DNA of 64,000 nt from Symsagittifera roscoffensis (Eukaryota; Xenacoelomorpha; Acoela; Convolutidae), in assembly GCF_963678635.1 (NCBI RefSeq), contig NC_087064.1:1425926-1489925 (forward strand), read 5' to 3'. Position 1 is the first letter of the stretch; each line of letters begins with the position of its first letter. A program made the translations under genes and the position numbers. Under the pieces are notes generated by a model, which did no database searches, was not told where the DNA came from, and worked only from the letters and a program-made list of their open reading frames with translations. Shown here in pieces: positions 43,417 through 56,557 of this stretch.

Positions 43417-44856
43417 TCAACCTATACTTAAGTAATATTTCTTATGTAAATATACTTGTATATTAGTATCAGAGAAGATTACATGTATGAGCGCGTACAG
43501 TTCTCGAGGATGCAGTCGTCCTCTGTTCGGGTCGTACACTGGAAGCGAAAGTTCCTTCACATCCCTTTCCACGAGGAAGTCTCTCAATCTCGTCAAGGAC
43601 AAGACTAGGTTTTCCGGGTCTACGTGCCGCTTCTCCGTCGCCCGTGTCACTATGAAACATAGGTATTTTCCCGGTATCTGTGGCGCCGCCGGGGGTAAGG
43701 CTGCTACGCCCCCTACTCCTGGTCTTTGCTTCCAAAGAAATTCTATGTTTTTATATTCTCTCTTAAAATCTGCCGCTAACGCTGTCCTAAAACTCATGTC
43801 TGCTGTGATTGCTATCGCACATGTTCTATTTGTGAGTATGAAATCACTGTCTGTTAGTATTATGCTACTTGAGTATTCATTTGGTAAGTTAAAATATGAC
43901 TCAACTACCCTCCCTATGTCAGGTTTCTTAGGTTCTTCGCCTGTTTCTGCTTCTAAATCCCCTGTCTCTCTTGTTATTCTTAATTTTTTTATTATCAAGT
44001 TTTCAATGTGGGTAAGTCCTACCCCCACTCCAGGGACAAAAATATCCATCGACGTCCCCGTCGACTGCATACCGGGTATCAAATCGAGATTGGAAGCCGG
44101 AATGAGTAGTCGCCCCTCCTGGGCAGCCCAGGAAGGATCTTCTCGTTCGGTTTTCATGTATTTTATGCTTTCACGATCTACATCTTGAATCGTGACACTG
44201 GTCTCCTTTGGGTCCGACGTCATTTCGTTCAGCCATTCCAAGACACGCAGATTCGTCAAGTCTTGTTCATATGACTGCTGTTGCTCGTCGTCGAATTCTA
44301 CCTCGGGTTTCGACCGGTCATCTATCCACTCATCGTCGTGATCATCGACTATGTCAATGTCCTGTGACACAGTTATTTCCTCTAGACCTACTTCTTCTTC
44401 CCCTATCTTCTTTAAGTCTATCCTGTCCACTACAAAATCGACGCCGTAAGGGTTATATTTCTTCTTGGATCTTGTCCTGTCATTCTGGCGAGTCTGTATC
44501 GTGAACGGAAGATCCGGTTCCAAGTTCTTAGGAACCTCCCTCTGTTCAGGGTCCTGCCAGTCCTCCTCTACATAGGGTAAAGTTTCATCGTCCGCTTCAA
44601 TCACGTCATTTGGGTCCAGGTCCCGTGGTGATCTCGTTCCTTCCCCTATGACCTCATTTCCATCGTTCTTTTCCCTGGTGCCCTTCTCATTGATCTCACA
44701 AGCAGGGTCCATCATTAGATAATCCCCTTCTTCCATGTCTGCAGGTATACACCAGTCTTCTGTCGATGGATTGTTTGGCTTAATGTTTTCGTAATGAGCG
44801 GCTCGGCCAGTACTCAATCTATAAAAGCGTCCCTCCTGGTGCACTTCCGTAATCAT
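43417..44856 (-). pseudogene. GPY/F end, acidic linker and macro-like domain (element 2)
   Basis: One long open stretch from the end of the GPY/F module (MITEVHQEGRFYRL) through the acidic linker to the macro-like domain at about 43417-43855 (ITADMSFRTALAADFKREY, KYLCFIVTRATEK, LSLPVYDPNRGRLHPREL, IQVYLHKKYYL). It confirms that the macro-like segment is continuous with integrase and ends Pol, so it is not a separate inserted gene. Confidence 0.75.
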
Positions 44857-45900
44857 GAAGGGTCCCCTCCACTTTTTTAAAAGCTTTTTTGTTCCTTTCG
44901 GTGGTATAACGTTCTGAAATATCTATACGTAGTCTCCTACCGAGTAAGCTATTGCACCAGCTGCTTTCTTGTCAAATCTTTTCCTCTGCCTTGCTTGTGC
45001 TTGCTGAGTATTTCGTCTACACAAGTCGTTTAACTCCTGTTGACGTCTAATCACATCCCTTACATAGACCTGTGGCGACGTTTTTTTACCCTCATACTCT
45101 GGGTAGAAGAAAACCAGGGGCTAAGACTTTTCGTGTCCGGTTAGCATCATGTGTGGACTAACTCCGGTGGTGGAATGTTGCGTGCTGTTATAAGCTCCCG
45201 TCACCTGTGGAAGGTATCTGTCCCAATCGGTCATGTACCTGGAACAATAAACCCTCAGCATCGATACTAACGTTCGATTGTGCCTTTCCACTAAGCCATT
45301 CGTCTGGGGATGGTATGTCGTGGAGTGAGCTTGAGCAAACTGTGAGCGTCTCATAAGTTTTTTCGTGAGTTCTCCCACGACAGCTGTTCCATTATCCGAT
45401 TGAAATGTCATCGGACAACCATGTCTCGCTATCCACGTATTGATCAGGTGATCGCACGTTTCTTCCGCTGAGGCAGTTTTCGTGAAGTGATCTATCATGA
45501 CCAAGACTTGATTATAACCACTGTCTGTCACGCATAACTTTTGGTGATCAATCAGCACCACCTCGTTGAAATGAGACGACTCGATCGACTGCAAAGGAAA
45601 TCGTAACTTCCTTGGATCCTTGACCTGTTCGCATGACAGACATGCTTTTACCCACTCCTCACATGCCTTCTTCATTCCAGGCCACTCAAAGCGCTTCAGG
45701 ATCCTCTGATATGCTTTGTCGATTCCCTGATAGCCCATCTGATCATGCGACCTGAATAAAAGTTCTGTCTGATAGAGTTGCGGCAACACTATCGCGTTAT
45801 ACTTATACAGAACTTTGTCTTCTTCTCTTCTCTTGCAACCCACAATCCCGTCCTTGTTCAGATATAACCTCCCCTATTTCTGCATAAAGTACTGTCTCAG
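44857..45900 (-). pseudogene. Integrase region (element 2)
   Basis: Zinc-binding and DDE core motifs as in element 1 (SHDQMGYQG, CLSCEQVKD, IDHQK, SDNGT, NGLVERHNRTL). Variants VVLIDHQKLCVTDS and AVVGELTKKL are shared with element 3 and differ from element 1, which matters for the recombination finding. Broken. Confidence 0.85.
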
Positions 45901-48900
45901 ACTACGGTAACTGTCTTCCTCCAGGTCTCTTTTTTCCGGAGCACCATTTTCGATCCACGTTTTCACGTTGCTTGTCATGCGGTCATTTCTCTGCACTCTT
46001 AGTAGGTCCGAGAGTCTGTATCTCGCCTTCAAGTACGTCTTCATGACCCTCATCTGACTATTCAGCTCATTGGGCTGATGCGTGTCTTCTTCCATCTTAA
46101 CGCACCAAATCTTCACCAACGGCTGTATTTCTTGTTCGAACGGCTGAAGACCAGTCCTGACTACCTCTTTTTGTGGCAACAGACTTATTGAACGTTTCGA
46201 TACCGCTATTGTTTCCAGGTCATCCGCTGCGTTATCAAAGACTCTTTCACCTGGTATGAGGTAGCGATCACTGTCAGGGTCTTGATATACCTCCTTGTCC
46301 AGATCCCTTGCTCGAGTCTCCACTAGTAGTGTGTGGATCGCTAGTTCGGACAGTTCTAATCCTGAGCTCGAGTTCCTGTCTGAGTAGGTGTCAACTGTTG
46401 AGTTTCGGGAGTTGTCATCTGTTGAAGAGTCTGGGACGGAGTCTGCACCATCCCCTGGGTCAGTTCCGTGCTTTCCTCTCATCCGTCTGAACTCGCCGGA
46501 CAAAACGTTGTTCCCCTTGTCCTGCTTCCCATCAGGAACTTCCTCATCTACATCAGACTCCCCGGACAAACTTCCTTGTCCCGGGTGTTGATCTTGAACT
46601 CGCTGGCCCTTCCCTTCGTCCGTCTCCCCGGACAAACAATCTTGCACCAGGTTTCGTTCTACTTTTTCACCTTCTTTATCCTGGTCCACAAAGGTAACGG
46701 TTTTCCTTCGCGTACTGCTCTTTCCGTCCGTAAGAGGTACTGGTTAAAACCTCGTGTGGTATTGAGGACTCTAGTTGCTGAACTATCGTCCTACAATCCT
46801 TCTCGTTCTCTTCGTGTTGTCGTCTGGACGGCATGATCTTCAAATTCTCCCTGACTGTTAGTGATGCCACTGCTGCTGTCCACTCGGGGTCATCTCTGGT
46901 CACTTCTCTTTCTAACAATCCACCCAGCATCCGCATCACTTGCGGTGTGACCTGCACCGTTTTATCCAATAACGAGAAGCTGTTTATGTTCATGCGAGAG
47001 AGTTCTTGCTGGACCAGGTTTGAGCGCAGCAACAGATCCAAGGGGACCGGGTCCTCCTTGGATAGGATCTTTATCTCGGCTGCTTTCTCTACAGGTAACT
47101 CAGGGTGTCCTGGAATTGGATGTCCAGACATGTCCAACCATCTCGTTAAAGGAAGCGCTTCATAAGTTTCTTTGTCCAGAAACGAAAATCCTTCCTTTAT
47201 TTCAGCCTGATTGGCTTGCTTCTGCTCCAATCTTTCATAGAACTCAGTTTTTTTTTGGTGAGGCTGTCAGCATTCTGGTGTTTATCACGCATCCTGTGCT
47301 CGATCATCATGTGGTAGCCATCCAATCTTACTATCCATCTACCAATATAACTCTGATCCATCAAGTAGGTCTCCAACCAGGATAACGCTCTGCTGTCTAC
47401 GCGTAACTTAAAGGGAGCGCTCCCCAAGTATGCGCGGTATTTTTCCACAAATGTGACTACTGCAAACATTTCTGCTTTTGGTGCACCATATTTCATCTCA
47501 GTGTCACTCAAGACCTTGCTGCCGTATGCAATGGGACGGAGAACCGTTCTTCCATTCCATTCTTGCTCCTGATGCAATGTTCCTGAGATGGCTACTACCG
47601 ATGCATCTGTCAAGAACATACATACCCTTTTTTGTAGGCATGCCTAGCACTGGCGCTTCGCACAGTTCCCGTTTTATGCTCTCGAAGGCAACTTGTGCTT
47701 CATCGTTCCATTCGAACTTTTTCCCTTTATTGCGCATCAGCTTCTGCATAGGATACACCTTGTCTGCATATCCTTTTATGAACTCACGGTAGTAGTTGGC
47801 AAACCCTAGGAAGCTCAGGAGCTGTGTGTCCGTTCTGGGAGCCTTCCATGTCAACACTGCTTCTACTGCTTCTGGGTCCGGCCTCACACCATGCCTGTCC
47901 ACCATTCTTCCCAGGTACTTGATTGAATCCCTAAGGATTTCACATTTCGATGGTTTGCACTTCAAGCCTGCTCTTTTCATGCATCCAAAGACCTCACCAA
48001 GCCAATCAATGTGGTCTTCCAGGATCGGTGTTGCTATGGCTACGTCATCCACGTAACACATCACAAGATTCCCGTACTTCTTTGTCACTCTGGTCAAATC
48101 TTTGAAAAGTGGCCGTTTGAAAAGTGGCCTTTCTTTGAAAAGTGGTCGTTGCGTTGCACAAGCCGATGGGCATCCTCTTCAAGCAACATTTCTATTTCCA
48201 CTCGGCACGCTTCCAATTTATGTGGCGTCATTCGCCTTGCGCCTTCCCTATGGGGAACGGCGCCCTCTTCTAGTTCGATTTCGTGTTCGACGAAATTACA
48301 GCAACCGATGTCCGCCTTATGTTTTGAAAATACTTCGGCGTTCCGATCTAGGAGGTCCCGCAATTTTTCGGAATCTCCCTCACCTATTTTTCCTTTCAAA
48401 TGTTCTATCTCTGGCAAAACCGGTTTGTCAGATTCTAGTTCGTATGACGAGGGGCGTTCCGGAAAATTCGAGCAGCTTGATAAGCCGTCGTCCGTTTCGG
48501 ATTTCATTGAAAACAATTTATGAATAGATTTTAATTCATTAATCCTCTTTAAAATTTTATCTTTATTGGCATGATAAGGACAGTCTTTCACATTATGTTT
48601 CTTCAAGTTTTGTGTCTCCTCATAGTCGGTCCTCATCGGCAAAGCGTAGCCAAGCTTCTTTCCACGCTGGATTGAAACCGTGGTGTCCAGTGTGTTCAAC
48701 AACACATTGACACACAGTCCGTTTCGCGTTACCGAGAAGCTTCGGCCTAAAATCACCGAACTCTGACTATTTGGATTCGGTACTAAGCAAACCTGTTTGC
48801 TATCACTTAACGAATTTAAATTTCTCATCCTAAAAATTGCTACCCGGCTGTAGTTTTACCATTCTGTCTAAAAAGATTGGTACCTTGTTTTCATCTGTTA

Positions 48901-49330
48901 TTATCCTATTATCTGGTTTCTTAACATACTTCCGGTCCGGGTTTCTAATCCTTATTAGACCGTTGTTCAAACCGATCATCACGTCAAAATTCCTGACGAA
49001 ATCTCTGCCCAAGATGAATTGGTCGGCTTCGTCCAAATTCTCTACAACCAGGAAGCTCATCCAAAGATCCCGTCCTCCCATTTGGAGAACCGTTATCGGT
49101 GTTCTTTCGGCTACATAAATCGCTCCTCGATTGGCGGCGGCCAGTCGGAGATTCGTTGGAATAGGTCTTCCCTCGTGAAGCCCAATCTTTCCCAAGTTTT
49201 TATTGGCATCACACTCACTACTGCTCCTGTGTCCAGAAGCCCTGTGACTCCGATTTTCTTTCCGTTGGTGTCGAGCAGATGTGCGGTCACATCTGCTTTG
49301 TACCCAATGTGTACTGCGTCCTGTTCCATC
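45901..49330 (-). pseudogene. Protease, RT, RNase H and linker region (element 2)
   Basis: Protease DTGAVVSVM near 49.2 kb and FILGRDF near 49.0 kb; the FVEHEIELEEGAVPHREGARR lead into RT near 48.25 kb; YVDDVAIA near 48.05 kb; FLGFANYYREF near 47.8 kb; RNase H about 47.65-47.25 kb; then the charged linker with LSGE-type repeats to 45.9 kb. Same order as element 1, but badly broken. Confidence 0.85.
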
Positions 49331-52000
49331 ATGGCGCCTTGGCCTATCCTGCGGACTTTGAGTTCCTCCTCATCCAAAAAGATTTGCCCTATTTGGTCAC
49401 TATCTGTTGTCACATAAGTCCTAGTGTAGATTCCATCCACGTTCAGCATCACTTGATACGGCCCATAGACTTCCACGTAGCGTCCATGAAGATTCTTTAT
49501 GCGAGGGCCACCCGTTGATAGTAGTGCTCGCACAGCTCTTGACTCAGTGCGTGGCTCCACTTGCCTCAGATAATCCGCATATGTATCCAAATGCATCAAA
49601 GTGAACTCCGATGGTTCACTCAGATTTCTGATTACCTGGTGTCCTGCTAGCGAGGTTATTGACTGTATTTTGCATCCTTGCGGCACCATGCCGAACCTCT
49701 GACCGGAGATCACATTAAGTTTCATACTCAAACTGCTTGGTGCCTTTGTCTCGTCGACTTCTGTCGCCTCGAAGGTATTCAGTTTCTCCTGTAGTTTCTC
49801 ATTTTCCAGTTCGAATTTCACTTTTTGTTCGATCTCTTTTGTCACCAGTTCCTGTTGCAATCTATTTAGAGCATCACTCGCGGCTGCCCTATAATCAATC
49901 TTGAAGTCATCAGCCGCAGTCACTGGTTCCGGTTCGCATGTCTTTTCCGTTACCGCCTGCATCTTCTTCGTTGCCAGCTCTTGTGGTTTTTCTTTTCTGC
50001 GCGCCTCCGCTTCACTCAATAGGCGAGCCATGTTGGGTTTCACACCCGATAAAGCTTCCTCATGCCTTGGATGCTTGATGTCTGCTACAGCATCCCAGAA
50101 TTGTAGACAATTCGATTTAAAATGACCTTCCAAGTTACAAAAGAAACACCTTGGGCCGAATTTCGCAATTACTCCTCTCATGAAATCATCATGATCGACC
50201 TCTAACGCATCTTCGTCCTCGAGGCTAAAGCCTATTGCTTTCATGCCCTGTTTATAAGTTGCCATTGGTTGAGAGTGGTGTGTAATGCGTTGCTAGCATC
50301 GTTCAAAGTTCATCATTCTTAGCAACATTGATTAATTTTGAGGCTACTGCCAGTTTCATCCTTCTATTTGACTCATCCGGTTGGCTGCGTCTTCTCAGCA
50401 TTTCCAAATCGTCTAGGAACTTGTCTATCGTTTTATCTTCTCGTTGCCTCCGTTTCTCGAAGCGCATCATTGCCTGGTACCCCTGCACCCCTGATCCAAA
50501 ACGATTTAACAAGATTTTGAAAATTTTCTCACCTGTGTCTCGCTGATATTGCTTCTTGGCCATGACACAGTTCAAGGCTGTCCCTTCCAAGTTACTGGTG
50601 AGCGCACTACATTCTTGTCTTTCCGTCAAGTCCTCTTCCTCGAAATGCAGTTTCATTACCTCTATCCAGGTATCAATACAGCCATCAGATTCGTCTTTAT
50701 AGCATCTTGGTTTCTTAAAGACTCTTCTGGACTTCTCACTGCGTTCATTGGTTCTGGATAACCTCTTCAGGAATGTCTCCAAAGACCTGTTCAGGGGTTC
50801 AAAGGCTGTGGCCATTGCCGAAGCATTTCTTGAGTGCCCCGCCTGAGTATCATCGCACCTTGTTCAGGGCTCTGTATTCGGTGCATCCCTGCAATCCGAA
50901 TCGCCGTGACTGTTTCCACCTTGGCCCACATGACTCCTTCCTGGGCTCGCATGTCTCCTTTTACCGGAATCACCTCTCCCAGTCGCATGTGTGCCTTGCT
51001 TCGGTCGTTCGTTTGAGGTCTGTCTGTTCCCAGTTGAATTGCTCTACTGTTTGGGCCCCATTATCTATTATCCCTTGTGGCATAGCCTGATGAACTGCCC
51101 CTAACTCTAGTGGATCCATATGTCCTCCTCCTTTGATGGTCATTGAAGTTCACCTTCGGCTCCCTGCTGGGACCTCCCAAATTCGGTTCCCCTTCTTTTG
51201 GTCCACTCATGCTGCCTAGTAGCCCGTCCAACCTATCGATGATAGCCTGAGTTCGTCTCTCCATCATCGCATCTATCTTTGTGTCAAGAGTCCCAAGAGA
51301 CTGCTCTTGCTGAATTCTTAACTTCTCCATGTCGTCTCTTAAGCGTAACTCTCTCTGTTCCGCTTCTCTTGTCATTCGCGATAAGTTCTTCGCTATGTGC
51401 TCGTCCGTTCTTTCCTTCAAGCGTTTTTCGCTCCTACCAACTTCTTGTCTATTGCGGTTTATTTCTTCCCGCAAACTTTTTCTTTCAATGTGGACTGCTG
51501 TTTCTAGTTCACTCATTCTTATGGACATATGTTCATTTTGTTCTCCTACACTGCCCACTATGTTGTTCAAGGCTTCTTCTAATGATGCCCCGTTTGCCAC
51601 TAGTGGCGTCACTAGTGGCGGTGTCACCCTGTCGATCCCAGGTAGCTTCGCGCTGGTCGAGATTCGTGCTTGGATTCTCTGCCTCGACGTCTTTTCACTA
51701 TCCACCTCAGGATCCGCCGATGCGTTGCCTAGCCCTTTGTTTCTATTCTCCCCAGTTCGCGTCTCTGAATTTGTCATAATCGCAAAGCCTCTCGAATGGC
51801 CTGGTGTGTTTGCGTCTTTGCTTATCGTTCTCACCACACCAAACTTTTCCTTGGTTCCAGTCTCTCTTTCGACGTATGCCTCATTCTCCAGGGTCGAACT
51901 ATTGAGGCTGACTTGAGATCCAAAGTCCAATTGGTCGTCTTCGTCCTCTTCATTCACAACACAATAATAACACAACACAATAAATTCCAAAAACTTCTAT
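49331..52000 (-). pseudogene. gag region of element 2 (broken)
   Basis: Capsid-like segment (about 50.75-50.3 kb, ALTSNLEGTAL and LLNRFG), coiled coil (about 51.6-51.25 kb) and the second zinc knuckle CFFCNLEGHFKSNC (about 50.15-50.1 kb) match element 1. Fragmented. Confidence 0.8.
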
Positions 52001-52280
52001 TAAATAGTGACCACGAATCCTTGTATGTTATCACGGCACAGCGTGTTCACAACTTATTTACAATAATCGATTATTAGTCGTAAGATTTGAGAACTAGCAC
52101 AGCATGATGATATCAGTCAAATTAAAAGATAGTGTATTCACTACCCAATTAAGCACAAAATGTTGATTTAAAACCAGATATACTAAAATAAGAATAATTT
52201 TATGAAAAACGTATGTGTATTGTACTTTTAGTCGGTCGCAGTACAATAGTCGAACTTGTCTTATAAAGAAAGAGCTTTCC

Positions 52281-52303
52281 CTGTTTGGTGCTGCACCAAA
52301 CAG
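52281..52303 (-). promoter_or_regulatory. Leader palindrome, 11-bp arms (element 2)
   Basis: A perfect palindrome centred on one base, core GTTTGGTGCTGCACCAAAC, at the place of the shorter 14695-14709 palindrome in element 1. A dimer-initiation-like role is a guess from position and shape. Confidence 0.45.
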
Positions 52304-52655
52304 ACAAAACTTTGAAGGCAGTAATTTTCTCAGGTGGGCGTCTATCGCACCCACCGAGTACTGTGTTACCTATTTGCCTTCGGACTGCCCAAGCTAGACC
52401 TACTAAAATCCTCAGGGCAGTCACATTTCTCAAAACCGTTTTGGATTTCAATCCACACCAATGAGTTACACACTCTTTTCTAATTTAGACTTAGTGTCGC
52501 GAATATCCGAGTTTGGACCTGTTTTGTTTTGGTCTGGTCTTTTCTTTAAAGGCAAGTTACCAGTGCAGTCACTGGTTCCTAGCCTGCCTCTTAATAACTT
52601 ATTAGCCCTCACTATTATCTTTTCTTCTGTTTATTTAAGTCCTTAAACAAAATGG

Positions 52656-54290
52656 TACCCCTCCGGGTTGACAAAAACAGTACCCCTCCGGATTGGCAAA
52701 AATAGGACCCCTCCGGATCTGCAAAACTGAGACCCCTCCGGTTCGGGACCCCTCTGAAATAGTAAATGTAAGACCCCTCCGGATTAGGACCCCTCCGGTT
52801 TCGTGAAAACAAGACCCCTCCGGATTGAGACCCCTCCGAATTAGGAGAGGAAAAAAATATTTTGACCCCTCCGGTTTTGTAAAATTAGCTTTTTTGAGAT
52901 TTTAAACCTATACCCCTCCAGATACGTTCTTCGATGCTATTATGCTTTTTGTATCAACTAGGAAGGGTATGTGGTCCTTCCCTAGACCCTTCCGGATTGA
53001 AGTTAAGCCTCTTATTTGACAATTCACGCTAACGGTGAAGGGTCTTATCGCTAGCCTAATTTTGGCTCTATCAAGGTTTTCCGGTGCCTTAATCCTTCCC
53101 TATTCTTCTGGAACAGCGTAAAATTGCCTTATCCAACCGTTTCTACCCTTTGGTAGGGGTGTAAGGTCTTTCCAAAAAAAAAGTATAAAACGTGAGGGGT
53201 CTACCCTCCCGTATTGGTGAATTTGCTAAAAAAAACAATCTCAAAAAATTTTCACGCTTATTTTTTCAAAAACTTTGAGCTAATTTCTGATCTATTGGTA
53301 CCAAGATCAACTGGATTTGTCCAGTAGTTCCAAAGTTATTAACCAAAACGTCTTTTTTCTAAAGTCAAGAAATTTCTCTCTTATAGGTTCCGCCTAATTT
53401 TTTCCGCAATTCTGTTCTTTTCGACCTAAAAATTATTGATCCGAGCTCAAAAGGCCTATACTCTTCTAGTTCAATGCAAAAAAACCCGATCTAAAACGCT
53501 TTAGTTGAAAAAATTTGCGAAAAACTATGCTACCTGGACCCCTCCGGATTGACGAATCCACTGAATCAAACACGTTAAATTCGATTTCTCTGTAACCCGG
53601 AAGGCTTTCGGGAAGCGGGTTTTAGAATCTGTAGATTCACTAGTGGAATTGTCCGAACAACTATTTTTACTGTCCTAATTCAACAAAAATTTCAAAAAAT
53701 TTTCTGAATTTATAGTGTTCCGTTTTCTCAAAAATCACGAAAACTCGGTTTTTGGTACCAAGATAGTTCCAACCACTTCCGAACTAAACTTAACCGGTTC
53801 TTCCTCTATAGTAGTGCAATTACAATGTAACGCTCTAATTTAGTGCTTTTTTCTGTTTCAAAAATTATCGATATGTCAAAAATCGCGATTTGTGGGGGGA
53901 TCAAAATATCGCTACTTTGAACCTAAAAAAACCTGTCTGTTTTCTTTGTTTTTTCACTGAAAAACGATATAGGAGTATTATTATGGGCTATATAAGTAAT
54001 AATATTAATATACTATACCCCTCCGGGTTTGTTCAATATCCGATTTAAGGTGCTTAACTCAGATATTCGCAGTTCGGTGAAGGGTCACTACAGTGCAGCA
54101 CTGTCGAGCCCCCCACAGAATACTATCTTAATTTTTGTACCAAAAGGGATACAAAACATGTTAACGATACCCAACAGTCGATTGTTGTTGTCGTTGAGCC
54201 CCTTCTTGTTGCTCCTTGTACTGCTTGCCGGATCAGTCTTCTCCCAAGACCCCTCCGGATTGAGCGCAAATCAGCAGACCCTTCCGGATT
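52656..54290 (-). repeat. 14-bp motif array of element 2
   Basis: Sixteen copies (plus-strand reading GACCCCTCCGGATT) start at 52656, 52681, 52706, 52731, 52747, 52772, 52788, 52813, 52829, 52864, 52911, 52985, 53537, 54016, 54248 and 54277. The first nine are spaced 25, 25, 25, 16, 25, 16, 25, 16. Orientation relative to gag is the same as in element 1, as is the alternating 16/25 rule, although linkers differ. Confidence 0.9.
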
Positions 54291-54848
54291 GAGCGCAAAT
54301 TAGCATTAACGTGCTTAAATACTCAAACAACCCTACAGTACAAGCCTCACAAACGGGCTACAAAAATGATCATAACGATCCTGACTGATATAAATGCCTG
54401 TAACAACAATATATCTATCAACAACAAACGGGAGGGTCGGATCACATCTTGTCTGGGGGGATGATTTCTACTGATTTTTTACTTTGTTACTGTTTTGGTT
54501 TTTTCGGTTATTTTTTATGTTTTTTTGTTTTTCTTGGGTACTATACTACTTTCTGTTTGGTTTTGTATATATCTTTAAGTGTTTTTGGTCACAAAATTCT
54601 CAGGGAACGAGGGGATGGCCGATGCCCCCACCCTTCCTGGTTCGTGAATTTTCGGTCTTAACTAAGTTAAAAAGCTATTCACGGTAATCCGGAAGGCTTC
54701 CGCGTTCCAAACTACCCTTCCACCCCGGCGGTTTTGGCCTATTAAGGGCCTTAATGTGAGCATCCGCTCGGCGCGGAGTGCTCGTTAACGGTTCTGCCGG
54801 TCATGATATTAAAAAAGAATAACACCCAAGAGCGCCATAAAACATCTA

Positions 54849-55762
54849 TGTAACCTTCGCCCGGAATATACATATCGAAGGAAAATAAAGCTAGGTCCTA
54901 AGACGACTGGCCAACGTCTAAACAGAACTTTACATGCTTTTAACCGTCTCTACCAAAGCCAGTTCTTTTGGTGGTCTGTCCAACATCGGGTCGACAGAAT
55001 GTTATTGTTCTCCGGCTTCGACCAGAACGCTCAAATTAACTTAATTACATGCAGAAATAGTGAGCTCATGGCTGGATCTCAGTATCCCCAGACCACGAGG
55101 TCACTCCTAAAACCAGGGCTTTTGTTATTTATTGAATTATGATTGTTTTTGCTCAGTAGATAAAAATCATCATCTCCATCGAAGATGGATCAACCCTTCC
55201 CCCCAACTCCTAGCTTCTCATCCTTGCAAAATGAATTCAGATGCTAATTAAATTCAACTCAGGGCATAATAGGGAAGCTAAAAGTTTATGTAAACTAGTT
55301 TCAGTCCAAATCCCGAGACCCCTCCGGATTCTCGAATCCGGGGAAATAAGACTCTTATTCTCCTTCCGGAAGGCTGTATTTCACCCTTCACCCTTGTTCA
55401 CAACGGCCTTGCAACTATTGTAGCGGCACAATAGTTGCAACTCGGAACGGTCTCTGCTACTTCTGCTTTTTTCTGATTCCGATTCTCAGTTTTTTTCGTT
55501 GTTGTCGTTGTCGCAACTATCGTTGTTGTGTGTATATTTTGGTTTTTCTCCAAAATGGCTGTTTTTGACGTTCCTTAGAATTATTACGTCATCAATTCGA
55601 ATTTTTAAAATTTAGAAATTTCCGAATCCTTCAGCCTTCACGAATTGTCCAATTGTCCGAATAACGCTCTTATTCCTTCAAAACCGCCAATTCGGAAGGT
55701 TCGCTACTAAAAACTCGAAAATGCTGCATCTGCATTTTTGTCCACTCTGGTCGAATGTCACA
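54849..55762 (-). repeat. LTR type B shared by elements 2 and 3
   Basis: 914 bp. It serves as the 5' LTR of element 2 (reading on toward lower coordinates) and as the 3' LTR of element 3, whose 3' non-coding DNA and polypurine motif abut it at 55763. This LTR-internal-LTR-internal layout is the classic product of unequal recombination between LTRs or of template switching. Confidence 0.9.
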
Positions 55763-56557
55763 TACTCCCCGAACAGCCCGGTCAATGTCCCCATTGAGTC
55801 TCGCAATGTTTGTAAAATTGGTACAGTGTCATCGAACAGAATTTACAAAATGCACGAAATTACTTTTATCTACGTCATATCGACTCACTGCAGAATATAA
55901 ATGGCATCATACTACATTGCTATAGCCTTCTAAATTTTTCACTAATCTGCACTCTGAGGATATGACTAAAGATAAAACATTTTTTCTGACTTCCAACGTT
56001 ATTGCCCTGAATTAAAACTTTTTCTCCTAGGTTTTAAAAGGTGTTAGTTTACAGGACTGTCCTGCCAACCAACAAGCTAAAATTATCCTACTATGCTTCT
56101 TCCCTTCGGAAATTTTAGTTGTTATTGTCCTGAATATTAAAATTAAGGAACTCTGTGGTTAGAAAGAACAATGAAGCAATCTCCTTCTTCAGGAGATTAC
56201 CCAAGCCTTTCATGTCACCACAAACTGATCAGTTCTCCTAGTTGATTAAAAACAGTCATGCAGGCTGGAATATTTAATTATACTCTTTACTCAAGCCTTT
56301 CTAAATAAATAGTAAGTGTCTCTAAAGCCTCTAACTAAAATCAAAATGCAAATTCATAAATGCAACTTATTCTTTAATGTTCAAAACTCAACTAAATGTT
56401 TCAGTTTTCAATTACAACTTGGTTGCTTAGTTTCTCACTTGAGTTTTAACTTCTTCTCTTTGTTTCTTCTTTTTTTTGTCGTTTAGAAGTTCTAAAACTT
56501 CTAAATCTTTCTAATTTCGTCTCTTTTTGCATCTTGTTCTTCGGCCATTTGTCAATG
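55763..56557 (-). other. Element 3 3' non-coding region
   Basis: Matches 30481-31307 in inverted orientation, with CTGTTCGGGGAGTA at the LTR edge (55763-55776) and the AAGTT/AACTT hairpin near 56480-56500. No ORF. Confidence 0.6.

Larger units (their letters stand above)
52001..54848 (-). other. Element 2 leader with motif array
   Basis: Counterpart of 12145-15118. It holds the primer-site-like TGGCGCTCTTGGGTG near 54.83 kb, the ACAGTGCAGCACTGT-type palindrome near 54.09-54.1 kb, the 11-bp-arm palindrome at 52281-52303 and the motif copies. No supportable sense ORF. Confidence 0.7.
32453..55762 (-). mobile_element. Element 2: giant Ty3/gypsy-type LTR retroelement (broken)
   Basis: A 23.3 kb relative of element 1 on the opposite strand. 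Read 5' to 3' it has LTR B (55762-54849), a leader with the motif array (54.85-52.0 kb), gag (about 52.0-49.3 kb), protease-RT-RNase H (49.3-47.2 kb), the linker, integrase (45.9-44.8 kb), the acidic linker and macro-like domain (to 43417), the SGNH-like protein (about 43.05-41.3 kb), a second SGNH-like region and unknown ORFs (41.3-34.2 kb), 3' non-coding DNA and LTR A (33387-32453). It has well over a dozen coding breaks. Its 3' block is the most complete of the three. Its 5' LTR is shared with element 3. Confidence 0.92.

Noticed and set aside
52656-52924. CRISPR-like array
   Set aside because: The 14-bp motifs are too short and the spacers (2-11 bp between motifs) far too short, and the context is a eukaryotic LTR element leader.
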